Source of the DNA: Neurospora tetrasperma FGSC 2508 | Lineage: Eukaryota; Ascomycota; Sordariomycetes; Sordariales; Sordariaceae | Assembly: GCF_000213175.1 (NCBI RefSeq) | Contig: NW_009799099.1 | Span: forward strand, 4,518,051-4,582,050 | Direction of reading: 5' to 3' | DNA length: 64,000 nucleotides | Shown here: piece after piece, positions 34,556 through 46,000 of the stretch | Position numbering within the stretch: the first letter of the stretch is position 1 | How the letters are laid out: each line of letters opens with the position of its first letter | The notes under the pieces: generated by a model | Told to the model about the DNA's origin: nothing | The model's database searches: none | The model's input: the letters and a program-made list of their open reading frames with translations, nothing else | Position numbers and translations under genes: made by a program

Positions 34556-36067
34556 ATGGTGTCTACCAAAGTGGAAGAAATCGTCAACCCGCGCCGAATC
34601 TTAGCAGTCGCCCTCACCGACTCCTCAGACCATCTCGGTGCCGTCATCAGAGGTATGCCATGCCATATCACGTCCTTCTTTCTGCCCTTCTCCTCTTTCA
34701 TTACTTCCCATATCATTCCTATTCTCTCATACACATAACCAGGGCTTTACCTTTTACCACCACTTTCTCTTCCCCCCTCTTCAAACATTTTTTTTTTTTT
34801 TTTCCCCATCGATTAACAAATAATAGACCTAACCGGCACGGCCCCCACTCCCCAACAACAACAACCACAACCACCCTCACAAGAAGAAGACGAAGATGAA
34901 GAAGAGTCATCAGAGCACACGGCACCGGAACCTTCCCTTGCAGGAATCACCCACCACCTCCCCCTCTCTACACCGTACTACACTGCTTCCATCCCCATCT
35001 GGCTAGACCTGATTTCCTCCCCTGGCGATTGGTCAGCGAGCTTTCTGAGCGAGGAGGCGAAGGAGGTGTTGGGGGTTTTGGGCGGGGTTGTTTGTGTCTT
35101 TGAGATTCCTTTTACATCTGCACCGGGGTCGTCCGCTTCTAGCGATAATGATGCCAAGATGAAAGCGCAGAAAGAAAAGACTAGGGAGTTGATTAAAGGG
35201 GTGGGCAAGGTAGTGCGGGAGGGACTAGGTGGGTGGGAGTGGGAGGGTGTGGGGTTGGCTGTTGGCGTTACGACAACAGCAACAACAACAGCAATGGCGA
35301 CGGCGTCAGATGTCGGTGGTGATGGTGGTGGTGAGATTACTATTGCTGAAATGGACGTCGACATGGAAGATGAGATCAATGAATGGGATGATTTGTGTGC
35401 GGAGTGGGGGTTGGAGTTTGTTCATCATCGGGTTGTTGGCAGCAGCAACAATAACAACAACAAAGGGGAGGAGAAGAGAAACGAATATGGCGAAAAGATG
35501 GGCATCGCGCGAGTCCTGGAGGCACTGCAGTCTAATGACTGGTCAGGCGGAGACGGCGACGAGGGCGACAACGATAACAACAACAACAATCGTGGGCTGT
35601 TCGACGAGTCTGAAGACGAAGAGGACTACGTTGATGAAAACGACGGGGATACTGAGGATGAGTTCGATCTTGGTTTTGGGTACACCAAGAAGCAGAAAAT
35701 GGAAATGCGGAAGGCGTTCCTGAAGGGGACTGCGGATTCGAATAGGACGGCGGAAGAAGAGTTGGAGGCGTCCAAGAGCGTGACGCAGACAATAGAAGGG
35801 CAGGAAAAGACGACGAAGAAAGGTGAGGAGAAGGGGGAGTCCGCTGCTGTTGCCACAGACGCAGCAAAGGCTGGACCGAGCGCCGAGTCTGGGTCTGGGG
35901 CAGACAAGGTAGAGGAGGAAGAAGAGATAGGAGAGGAAGATGTGGAGAAGATCGCCAAGATGATGCTCAAGTTGCAAGCTGTTAGGGATATGAGCGGCAC
36001 AGTACCGGAGGAGCAAAGGAGGAAGTTGGCGTTGAAGGCCGTCGAGGAGGTTATGAGGGAGCTGTAA
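34556..36067 (+). CDS. Irc6/AAGAB (p34)-type alpha/gamma-adaptin-binding protein
   Basis: Assembly chaperone-like factor for clathrin adaptor complexes AP-1/AP-2 in the cytosol, by family relationship. Structure join(34556..34652, 34827..36067), 445 aa. The 174-bp intron (GTATGC donor, TTAAC branch, TAG acceptor) is T-rich; splicing reads through VIR-DLTGTAP. Residues ~10-40 look like the first strand and P-loop-like turn of the pseudo-GTPase fold (RRILAVALTDSSDHLGAVIRDLTG). The segment YTASIPIWLDLI ... VLGVLGGVVCVFEI and the later WDDLCAEWGLEFVHH are the family's other recognisable blocks. The C-terminal helix VEKIAKMMLKLQAVRDMSG...PEEQRRKLALKAVEEVM matches the usual AAGAB/Irc6 tail. Between the blocks are species-specific Gln, Glu, Asn and Asp/Gly runs encoded by microsatellite-like DNA. 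It converges with the next gene (249-bp gap). Confidence 0.82.
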
Positions 36068-36316
36068 TGTCGATCAAGATATGCCACAGGCAGACGCTTC
36101 TAGCTGATAGTTTCAGTCACGCAGTTCATCAGGTCGTCAATCACATCCGATTGTTCCATGTTCAAATGTCTTTGTGTTCACCTGTTCACTCCCCAACCCA
36201 ATTTGCTACGATACTTCGCTGGGCTATGAGGTAGTGGTGCAGAGTTTGAAAGAATCGTATTACCGATACCGGCTTTCCGTGATCGCAAACTCACATCGTG
36301 AAACACAACCACAACA

Positions 36317-37086
36317 TTACCTTTGACCCATCCCCACCACCCCAAACGCCCTGTCCAACTCCTCGCCTTGATCTGGCACCGCCATCTCACTTGGACCCCC
36401 ATTTCCGTGCGCCAACCCAAACCCTTGCCCACCAAACCTTTGAGTCAACCCAGCGATACCGCCATCCTTCCCCCCAATTCCTCCCTGCTGCTCCTCACCC
36501 TCGCCATCTTGCGCATCCAACAAGCTCCCTCCACCGTTCTCTCCTTTAGTGGAGCTGGAGTTCCCACCCTTCCGCTCCGGCTCCAATAACCTCGCCTCAC
36601 TATCCAACCACCCCGGCGCCACCCGTCTCTTCTCAGCCAGCTCCCTTTTCTTGATCCTCTCCTCGAAAGCCTTCAGCTCCGCACTGGCATCAGATTGTAA
36701 CTTGGCCACGTGCGCTTGTAGAGCCTGACATGAGGCTATAATGTCGTCTGGGTGGGCGGCGTGGCCAGAGGCAGGGGAGATGATGTATTTTGGTTTGTTG
36801 TTGGAGGACGCTGATGTTGTTGGGTCGCCTCCTTCGGAGTGGTTGGGGGTGTTGACGCCAACGCCGGATGGAGAGGGCGGGAGGGCGCTTGGCATGGGCT
36901 TGTAAGTGTAGGGTAAAGTGGCGGAGGAGGGAAGGGAGACGAAGGGAGAGACGGTTAGGGGGAGTTGTTGGAGGAGGGGGTGGGTTCCTAAGTAAGGAAG
37001 GGGAGTGTTAGTTAGGATGTTGTTAGGAGGGAGAGGAAGAATGGGAGAAAAGGGTTGGGGGTGGGCGACTTACGGTTGTCGTGCAT
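36317..37086 (-). CDS. Unrecognised conserved-looking protein with central coiled coil (227 aa)
   Basis: I cannot name this family. Structure complement(join(36317..36987, 37074..37086)). The first coding exon is only 13 nt (MHDN plus one base); the 86-bp intron has donor GTAAGTC, two CTAAC branch candidates and acceptor TAG. Splicing extends the frame upstream with THPLLQQLPLTVSPF. Residues ~15-75 are Pro/Ser/Thr-rich. Residues ~85-140 form a charged helix (DIIASCQALQAHVAKLQ, then FEERIKKRELAEKRR) ending in VAPGWLDSEARLLEPE, which looks like a conserved core. The remainder is Gly/Glu/Gln-rich and disordered. No membrane segment or signal peptide. A donor-like AG|GTAATG at the stop codon leaves open a further 3' exon. 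Divergent from the pICln-like gene. Confidence 0.75.
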
Positions 37087-37604
37087 TTTGAAGAGTTGTG
37101 GTGAGGAAATTCTGCGAGGCTGAGAGGTGGAAGTGGTGTTTCAGGCCAGACGAAGGACCTTGAGGACTGGGACCAGGACGAGGGGCAGAAAGTGGATGAA
37201 GTGCTCGAGTGCCGTGTATCTGAGGGGTTTAGATTGCGGCAATTCGAGGTGATTGTAAGGGTATATCAATTGAGGTAGTACCGGCTGTGTCGTGAGTCTA
37301 TTTCGAGGTTCCTATCCGACTTGAGGGAAGCGATGTTGACGTTGTTGAACTTGGATGCGCGGGGATGTTCCAGTCTGGTGCAGTTGGAAGTTGAGCGATG
37401 ATGAGTGTCGATGGAGCTACAGGGGTCATTCCACAGCGGGAACGATAAGCTGATAAGCCCCATAATGGAGCAAATCGGACCCACTAAAAGATAGGTCGCC
37501 CAAAGCCCCAGAGCTTCTGGAGCTTCAGCAGTTTCACAACCTCAAGCTCGTAGTGTAGAGGTAACTTGTACGTAATTCTAACAAAAACATAACAAACCAA
37601 CAAA
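37087..37604. promoter_or_regulatory. Shared divergent promoter region (518 bp)
   Basis: Lies between two genes that point away from each other: the coiled-coil protein on the minus strand and the pICln-like gene on the plus strand. It must hold both core promoters. No clear TATA box. The right end has an A-rich leader (aaaaacataacaaaccaacaaaATGG). Confidence 0.55.
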
Positions 37605-38659
37605 ATGGCACCTACCACGATCCGGACGCCGCCCGCTCTTGCGGACTTCAAACCTCTTGAAGAGCACCTCCGACAAACTCCCGAGACATTCTTCGGCGGA
37701 AAACCAGTCCTCTACTACCATGCGACCGGCGCAAAGGCCTGGATTCCCAAGTCGCAGCGCGGCAGGTTGCCCTTCTTCCCGGCCGACCTCGAGGCCGAAC
37801 CTACAGCTCCTGAAGGTGCCGCTTTGAGTGAGGGTGCTGAGGAAACCGTTGAGCAGAAAGTTGATCTCTACGTCAATTCCCAGTATGTCCATCTGCTCTC
37901 TAACCGTCAAGGTCCTCACGCGCTGGAACAGAACTAAACAACCCCACCCCTCCTCTTTGCAGAAACCTCACAATATTCTCCCCTTCCGCCGAAGTTGGCT
38001 TTGAGATCCCCTACCCCGTGATTAGCATTCACGCGATCAAGACCATTGGCACCGGCGAAACAAAGTACCCCTCCGTCTTCCTCCAGCTCGAGCTCTCCCC
38101 CGACGGCGGCGCCGACGACGACGACTTTGAAACCGTCGAACTCACCCTCATTCCCCCACCTGCTCCTGCCACCGAATCCCAACAAACCGAAACCGAGGAG
38201 GAGCCAACAATCGGCAAGAAACAACCCGACAATGAAGCAACAAAACTCTACAAAGCCATCTCCGCTTGCTCCGATCTCAACCCCGACCCCGTCGAGGAAG
38301 GCGACGAAGACGAAGACTACGACGATGACAGGATAGTCTTTGAGGGCGATGTCATTGAAGGTTTCCAGGGCGTGTTTGCGGGGTCGAATTCGGGAGGTCT
38401 GCCGCCGCCGATGCCTGGCAGTTCCGGGTGGATCACGGCGGAGAACGTGCACGAGTACTTCGATGAACAAGGAAACTGGATCGGTGGGGAAGAGGAGGTT
38501 GAGATTGAGATCGAAGGAGAGGAAGATGGTGGCGTAAATGGAGGAGAGCTTGGTGAAGGTGCTGGTACCGTGAGGAGGAGGGAGGATGTAGAGGATCCGG
38601 CTGATGGTGGTGGAGAAAAGGATGAACAGGGTGAGAATAAGAGGGCTAGGATTGAGTAG
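37605..38659 (+). CDS. pICln/CLNS1A-like methylosome (ROVC/Voldacs-domain) protein
   Basis: Likely the assembly chaperone that binds Sm proteins and the PRMT5-type methyltransferase during snRNP biogenesis; older literature calls the family a volume-regulated chloride channel. Structure join(37605..37882, 37963..38659), 324 aa; the 80-bp intron (GTATGT, branch CTAAAC, GCAG) splits a Gln codon and joins DLYVNSQ to NLTIFSPSAEVGFEIPYP. The N-terminal PH-like fold covers residues ~25-150: GKPVLYYHATGAKAWIP, VISIHAIKTI, and FLQLELSPDGG with an acidic loop and VELTLIP. A helix with LYKAISACSDLNPDP follows. The C-terminal half is strongly acidic, with a tryptophan-containing patch (GSSGWITAENVHEYFDEQGNW) and a basic end (NKRARIE). 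Acidic tails of this kind are characteristic of pICln. Confidence 0.85.
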
Positions 38660-41600
38660 GGAACTTAAGGTCGAGCGAAAGCGCCCAATAGACGCCTGTG
38701 CGTTCCAGCTGTTGGAGTGGACATGGCTAAGACTGGGTACAATGAGCTTGGTATGCTTCTGGGGATGGTCGGGCCCAAACAACGGAACCTTTGGAAACTC
38801 AGTCCTTTTTCTGGCACTTGGTATCGGTCTGAAGAGAGACCGAGACGAAAGAAGGTGCATAAAAATTCACGATCAGCGTGTTAAGGACGGGTCTAGTCCT
38901 CGTGAGTACAGACAATGATTGCCAATACGTGAGTCTTATGCCTGATCCGTGTATTGGCGAATCCTCCTGGCTACCTACCCCGTAAACTTTCGTAACAAAC
39001 GGCGAGGGGAAGCACTTGAAAGCGGGGCAGGCCGCTGCTTTGTGACATTTCACGTTTGCGATATGCCCGTCCACAGAATCCACAAGACTTTACGATCAGG
39101 ACACATTCAAGAAGCTGTTCAAACCATTTTTCCTTTCTTCTCTTGTTGACCTCAAATTAGCATTTCAAATCCGCGATGCTCCAATTCCTGCACCATCGAT
39201 CTTGTCATTCAGTGTTTTGGGTTTTAATTTCTATCACTTCAATTTGTATTACCCATCCTGCTCCACGAACTCAACAGGATGAAAGGATGGCATGGCCGTC
39301 GGTGTTCTGCTTCGTCTTGTTTCTATTTGATGTCTGTTCATCTTCTATCCCTCTGTCTCTGATTTTTCTTTCCTTTCATTATATTCTGGCATCCTTGCCT
39401 TTTCTCCCTTTTCAACCTCCCTGATCCTTCCCCCCTTCATCCTTCGCCTTTTCCGTACTTGCTAGTGTTCTAGGCTTCATTGCCCAAGCTGTCACTCGCA
39501 AACAGTCTTGACCTGACACCATACTACTATGCCAGTTTGAAAGACTGGCTCGGTAAGTCAACATCCACGTCCACCCAGCCCACCATCATCCACGCAGCAG
39601 GACCTTCTGCAAGGCCACCAAAAGCAGACTGCGATGGTGGCTGACTGGAGTTGACTGCAGGTTCTCCAATACCATGCATCACATTACGGTAGTGTTTTCT
39701 AAGATATGACTAACAAGCAGACAGGTTATGCACTTATCGGTTGTACCCGTTAGGGGAGAGGACAGCTCTGCCTGTTTCTCCAATTCTGCTCCAGAAAAGG
39801 AGGCGTGTTCTTGCTCGGCCCCTGCCTTATCGGAAAGGCGTCCTGAATCCCCCCTACACCTCCACCTCCACCTCCATATTTAGGAACTCTCGCTCTCATT
39901 TATTTTGTTGCTCGGCGTAGCTCAGCTACAGGCGACCCACATTCTGGAGTACAGCAGTTAGTAGTCACTGGACAGGAAGAAGGTCAGTCATCTTCTAACG
40001 ATACACCCCTATTCCAAACTTGGCAGACGTGGCAGTGACTAACAGTTGGACTTGAGTTTCTATGCGAACGAAGGGCTGCGCAACATTTCTACCGCAGCGT
40101 TGACAAGGGGGTACGATATTCGCGTCTTCTTCGACACTGCGAATAGAAGGCCAGTCATCCTGTGCCTATGCACTGCCTCCCAGTACCAAGATTTCGGCAG
40201 GTTTATGAGAGCCAAGTACATCCCCTCCTCCTCCTCCCCCCCTGAAAGAAAAGAAGAAAAAGAAAATATTGTCTTTCAGTCAATTACCAACGCTTACCAG
40301 CTTGCAAGGCTTCTCTGGTCACTATTCATGCTGCAGAACCACACCACGACGTACCGTCATGGCACAGGTGCATGAACTTGGGGGGGGCGAGACAAGAACA
40401 TCGATGCTTCAACCTGAGCGGTTGAGGTGCTGTATCGTATCCCCATGGTCTAAAATCAGCGCTTAACACAGAGAATCTCCACGTCTACGGCATCAACTTT
40501 GCAAAGGTACCCACATATCCACAGAGTATCGACATGATGGCGGAGTTGGCTAACATGTGTCGAGATCGAGGCCAGGACAGCTGGAAGGGTAACAGTCGGG
40601 TGCTACGCCTGATGTCAAGTATTCTTGCCATCTCTCCAGGTACCTAGAGTGGAGTGGGCGTCGAGAGGACGTCGACGAGACTAGCACCGAGTCACAGTAT
40701 TCTGAACTTGCACCTACCTGCCGAGCCACGCCAAGTGCTTGCTTCTTGACTACTTCGCTGTCTCCGCCTCCATAATGTCCTACGTCTTCAAGCCAACCTT
40801 CCACTTGGGGTAATGCCGGGGAATGATCATGCAACTACGTTACCTATCGACTTTTGCCTCCGCTCGCAGATGTTGAGGTTTTTTGGGCTTACCCCCATTA
40901 TCTCACCCCTTTTACCCGATCCTTTTCCTCGCCATCGACGCACCAATGCCAAGCATCCTTTCCATGTATCGCCAACAAGAGACTTCTATCTCCACCGACC
41001 AACGACTGCCACCAACAGCGAGATGACGGCGACGATGATGAACTCCAGATCCGAGCATACCTACGCAGTTCCCCCACCAGCCACTTCCGAGTGTATCTAG
41101 CAGAAGCACGACAACCGAGCTGCAAGATGCACCCTGAATTCAAGCCGTAGACACGACGGAGTTTACTTCACGGCGCTCCCCACTTGCGCCTCCCACCTAA
41201 CAACCCCCCCCCCCCACACAAATCTAGGAATAATGCGGTCACTTCGAGAGGTGGCACGATCGTGAACAAGCGTTTGTGATTGGCAAGCTAACCAGATTTT
41301 TGTCATAGAGCCTGTGCAAGGTCCAGCACGTGGCAAGTACATACCCTGTCGGCAGTTGAACTGTTCCCATTCAGGGTCTTTGCTTCTAGTTGAGGCGTTT
41401 CCTGGAGTGGCCTACAGCAGTAGGAAACACTCATATGTGGGAGACGACATTGCGAAGCTAAAATGCGGTACTTGGACATTGCTATGCTGTCCTCCCGTAC
41501 ATCTCCAAGTCTTGTTTCCTTGTTTCTCTCGCAGAACATGCTCGTGGCCATATTTTCCTGCTCCGAGGTTGGATGTTCTGACACATTTTCCTTCGTCTTT

Positions 41601-42966
41601 TTTTTTCTTTTTTTTCCCTCCCTCAAACAACATCACACCTTTTGTCTCATCGCAGGCTCTCCACTACAAGGTGCAAATTCTTTTTCCGTCAAGCTGAGTG
41701 TCGTTCAGAAGTATTTGGCATTCACTTCTGTTTCTGGTCCCTAGCAAGCCGCTTGTCCTCCCCTTCAACTTCTCAACTTTTCTATCTTCCGTTACCTTTA
41801 CTTGTCACATCATATGTTGTCTCTAGCAGACACAATTGGGAGTCCCTTTTTCTTCTATCTACTCTCTTCCGTACAGGAAAGCGCCTTCTCGACACTCATT
41901 TTCCAACGATGCGGCACATACCTTACCTACTATCGATCGTAGTGCCGGCGATCACCCGATCTCCTCCCTTCATCGAACAACGAAAAGAAAGAACAAAGAA
42001 GCGATACAACGAAGAAAGTCAAAACAAGACATACCCGTTGATGTGAGGAAGCCTCGGTCTTTTACTCAAACTCTGTTTCACAAAAAACCATTGTATGAAG
42101 TAGAGTTAGGGTAACAGACAGGGTCTTTCTCTCCAGAAGGAACCCAAAGATAGGAAGAACAAAATATACACCAAAGGCGCGTTCTGAAAACCTATTATCT
42201 TCTTCATAGGCATTCAGGTTGCAACATGGCCTCAACAGATGAAAGCTGTACCAGTTCACGCCCTTTTCTGTTGGTTTTCATTATCTTCTTTATTCTTATC
42301 TCCTCGTTGTTGCAATTCCTAGCTCCATTTCCATGGTGCTTCCGTTCCTGTTTCTCTAGTTAGAGATAATCAGAATCATATAAAGTTTTCACCTAGTGAT
42401 GTCGTTGGCAAGATTCGTATGACAGGCATGTTCCCTTGACTCCAAACGAAGCGGGACATGCCTGGTACATGACATCTCCGCCCACCAAGTTTGTCTGACG
42501 AACGTAAGCTCGTCTATAAAGACGGTTATGTCCGAATCTCATCAGACATGACTCCTGGTCCAGACATCATTTTAATCAAATTACTTCTACCATGTGGCTC
42601 CTAAATGGTTCCGGACCGAGGACAATGTCTCAAGTGACACTCTAGACCGGTAACCCGTATTTCTTTCTCTTTTCAGTCTTCATCCACGAACCAAGTCACC
42701 TATTCTGACCCGCTAAGGACTAAAAAGACGAACAAGTGTACAATGTCTTTGTCTGGAATCCTATGTCTTCTTTGATCGACCTCCTTGGATGCCATGTCCT
42801 CAAGTCAGACCTCACAAACCCCACCGGAAAATCCCTGACCTTTTGGAAACACGACATGCATCTCTATTTGAGCTTCTGGGTACCTGGACCATGGTCTCCC
42901 TATGGAGAGGGAAGGGAGATATGAGGGAGTTGGGGGAGAGAAAGAGGAGGACGAAGTGGACAGAAC

Positions 42967-43093
42967 AGAGAAGGGGAAAGGGGGAGAAGGAAGAAAGGGG
43001 AAAAACAGAGAAAGAGGGAGAGGGGAGAGGGGAGAGGAAAAGAGATGGAGGGAGGAAAAGAGATGGAGGGGGGAAAAGGGATGGAGGGAGGAG
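42967..43093. repeat. Near-continuous purine tract
   Basis: About 127 bases that are almost wholly A/G on the plus strand, with only isolated C or T. Homopurine-homopyrimidine mirror-like tracts of this length can adopt triplex structures. The minus strand is correspondingly CT-rich, as in fungal core promoters, but no gene starts downstream on that strand. Confidence 0.7.
43036..43089. repeat. 18-bp minisatellite, three tandem units
   Basis: Units at 43036-43053, 43054-43071 and 43072-43089, consensus GGAAAAGAGATGGAGGGA, differing at one or two positions. The unit length is a multiple of three, so overlapping ORFs stay open across it. Confidence 0.8.
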
Positions 43094-46000
43094 AACTCGG
43101 CACCCACGACGCCTCGAGAACATTCTAAACGCCACCGAGACTTTCGACACACCACCTGCAGCACTGCCCTCTTTTTTACGACAAGCTCAGTCAGAGCGAG
43201 CTTGCCCCCATGGAAGCATAGCCACGCATCCCAGCTATTTCCGATGCTGAGCCCAATCACAAGCCGAAGTTCGAAGCATCGTGCTTATGCCGATGGCTGT
43301 CCGGACTGCTCTTTACATGATGGGGCACTTCCGATGACTCTCTCAAGACATTGGGAAGGCAGCAAGCTATGGAGGTGAACGCCAGCAGCCAACGATACCC
43401 CTAAACGCATTCTGCCAAGGGCTATATACCCCACCAGCGAAGCTGTTGATGACCGGTCTTCTGTTGTCTGCACAAGAACCTGTGACATCGGAGTTCCGAC
43501 TTTGAAGTACGTCAGGCAAGTTTAAGCTTGTTTGAGAGCATTGGTGACGGATGAGAAGTTTGGTAGGGCTGATCCGCAGACACAGAGAGTTGGGCCAACA
43601 AATCATTTAAAGTCAACACACACGCTCGTTCTCCCTTATCTTCCTTCCTCAATCGCCACGTTGCTTCTTCGGCGCGATGTTTACCTGTTCTAATGGTAGA
43701 CATGTAGTACCGGCAAGGAGTCTCATCATGTCCACCGTCGTAGCGGCGGGCCTTCTGACAACACAGTCTGAATATACGACATGCAGGTACGTTCAAAAGC
43801 CTCTACTTCTGTGCTTCTGCCCTTCAGTTCGTAGCCACATTGCAACCTGCCGTTGATCGACTTACCCCTTGGATACCTCTTGAGGCCCCAACATGACCAC
43901 ATCACTCCCCACTTGAAGCCGATTATCGTCTTCATTACCATGCCAGAAGGTGCGTTATGTGGTCAGAGGGAGGAGGTATGTTGTTTTCCGGCGTCTCCCC
44001 ACTTATAAAATTCCCAGTCAATCACCACCTTGTCCTTGAAATCTGGTCCTCCCAGCAGCCGGTCCAATATCAAGACTCCCACACACGATAGCTGTCACAG
44101 CTACAGCAACTTGGACTCGATACCCACGCCACCACAGTAGGAATGAAGACTTGACACGGCCAAGGCGTTGAAGCACGCTCTCTGTCCGTTCACGTCTTTG
44201 CTCAGCAACTCCCGCAGCTGAATGACGACTCCTTTATGAATTCCTGACCGTAAGTACCGTGTCCCTGAAGCCCGAAACCCTCAATCTCATGTGTTTAGCA
44301 CGCCATCTTCTCCAGATCCGGGTGAAGCCGCCTGAAAAGGTTCTCAGACCCGTCTGCCGTGGGGTATGTCCACGGCCTGCGGTTTAAGGCCCGGTTGGAG
44401 AAGATATACGAAAAAGTGGCGGAGAAGGTGGCTCAAGGTAATACGAAGGGAAGTGATACAACACCGGTATCAGATGCATGATATGAGAGAGTGTTCGGAG
44501 GAGAAGATGAAAGAGGGGGAAGACGCCCGTAGCCAAACCTTGGCCTCCTGGTCCGGGTCTTGGCCCCTTTTCAACTCCTTGATCAGCACGCAGACCATGA
44601 CTCCATGGCGATAGTGCTGCCCTGAGCCAACAAGTGATGTACCAACCACTCTGTACAGTATCATACAGACACATAACTATACAGAACCATACCAAAACCT
44701 GCCCCTGTGCTGATGAATTTGCGAAGGTCATGTCGTGAGAGGTACTTTTGCTCCTGTACATCAATGTTGATGTCGACGAAGCACCTCCAATCTACCTTGG
44801 TCGTGTTGGACGTTTCTATGTCGGATGTTTCTGCCCATACAGTTGTATCTTCACCCCCAGGGTTCCCATAGGTCTGACTTGATCATAGCTGGCAACTTTC
44901 TAGCGGCAGCCGCTGATTAACACCGGCATCGCCTGGAGCTGGTAGTGCACCCTGATTCCTTGCTTATGAGTCCCTGAAGCTGACACCAGCGATCAATGGC
45001 CATCTCGTCTGTCTGAGCACCCCCTCAGTCATCCTGCCGCTCTCTGGGTAAGGTTTCTACTACTATTCCACTTCTTGGAAGGCCGTACAACCGCGGGCCA
45101 TGCAGAGGGGAGCCTGTTACCTTCAGGCTACAGTACCCTGGAGCTAAAAGCTCAGCGCCTGGACTTCAGAAGTAGCCGCCCGCCTCTGTAGCTACAGTGG
45201 GGAATAACCTCACAATGACTTAGAGGTCAGCGTTTCACTCCTTCTTCGACCCAGAAACGACACCATTTTCATCCGGATGACTGGGAGGACCATTGTACAT
45301 AGCATAGTACCACGACACCAATGAATTATCTGCCCTACTTGTGAATTTGTGACTATGATGACCCGTTGGAAGCTCGGCGCTGACCACAGGACGTCCGACC
45401 ATGCACTATGACTGCTTTCCAGGTGTACGAGGCGCTAGGCAACGTCGCCGGAATATAAATCCCGCATAGATTGCGTTGCTGGAAGCAGAAAACAGGAAAA
45501 AGGCTCGCAAGGCCGACAAGAAGGAAGACCGGCGAGCCTGGTCCGGTGAGTGGCAAGGCTAGCGGAGGAGAGGACATGTTGCCTCGGGCCCTTCCAGAGG
45601 AGCGGCTCGGAGTTAGAAGGCATGATGTGACTGGCAGGAAGATCGTGATGGCCAAGCAGTGTCCTCGGCATCTACCATCGTATGGAGATTGCCACTTCTT
45701 CGCGTCACTGGCGCCATCGTTCCTGCCTTGCGATTTCTACTGCACTTCAGCTATTGCAGCCCAGTACCTGGCCGCCACTTCTTCCGCCCCCCAATGCCCA
45801 GGCAGCGGTATCTGTAGCCAATGAGACCTGTAGATAGCCGCCGAGAAAGTGAAGCTACCTGCCCTGCTTAATGCTGTGGCTTACCTGGAAGCTGTGCTTC
45901 CGGCCAGTTGCCCTCACCTCTCCTTTATGTGAGCAGGATGTGGGGGTTCTGGTGCTTGGCCGGCCATCAGGCCCCTGCCAGCTGTCATTCCAGCAGACGA

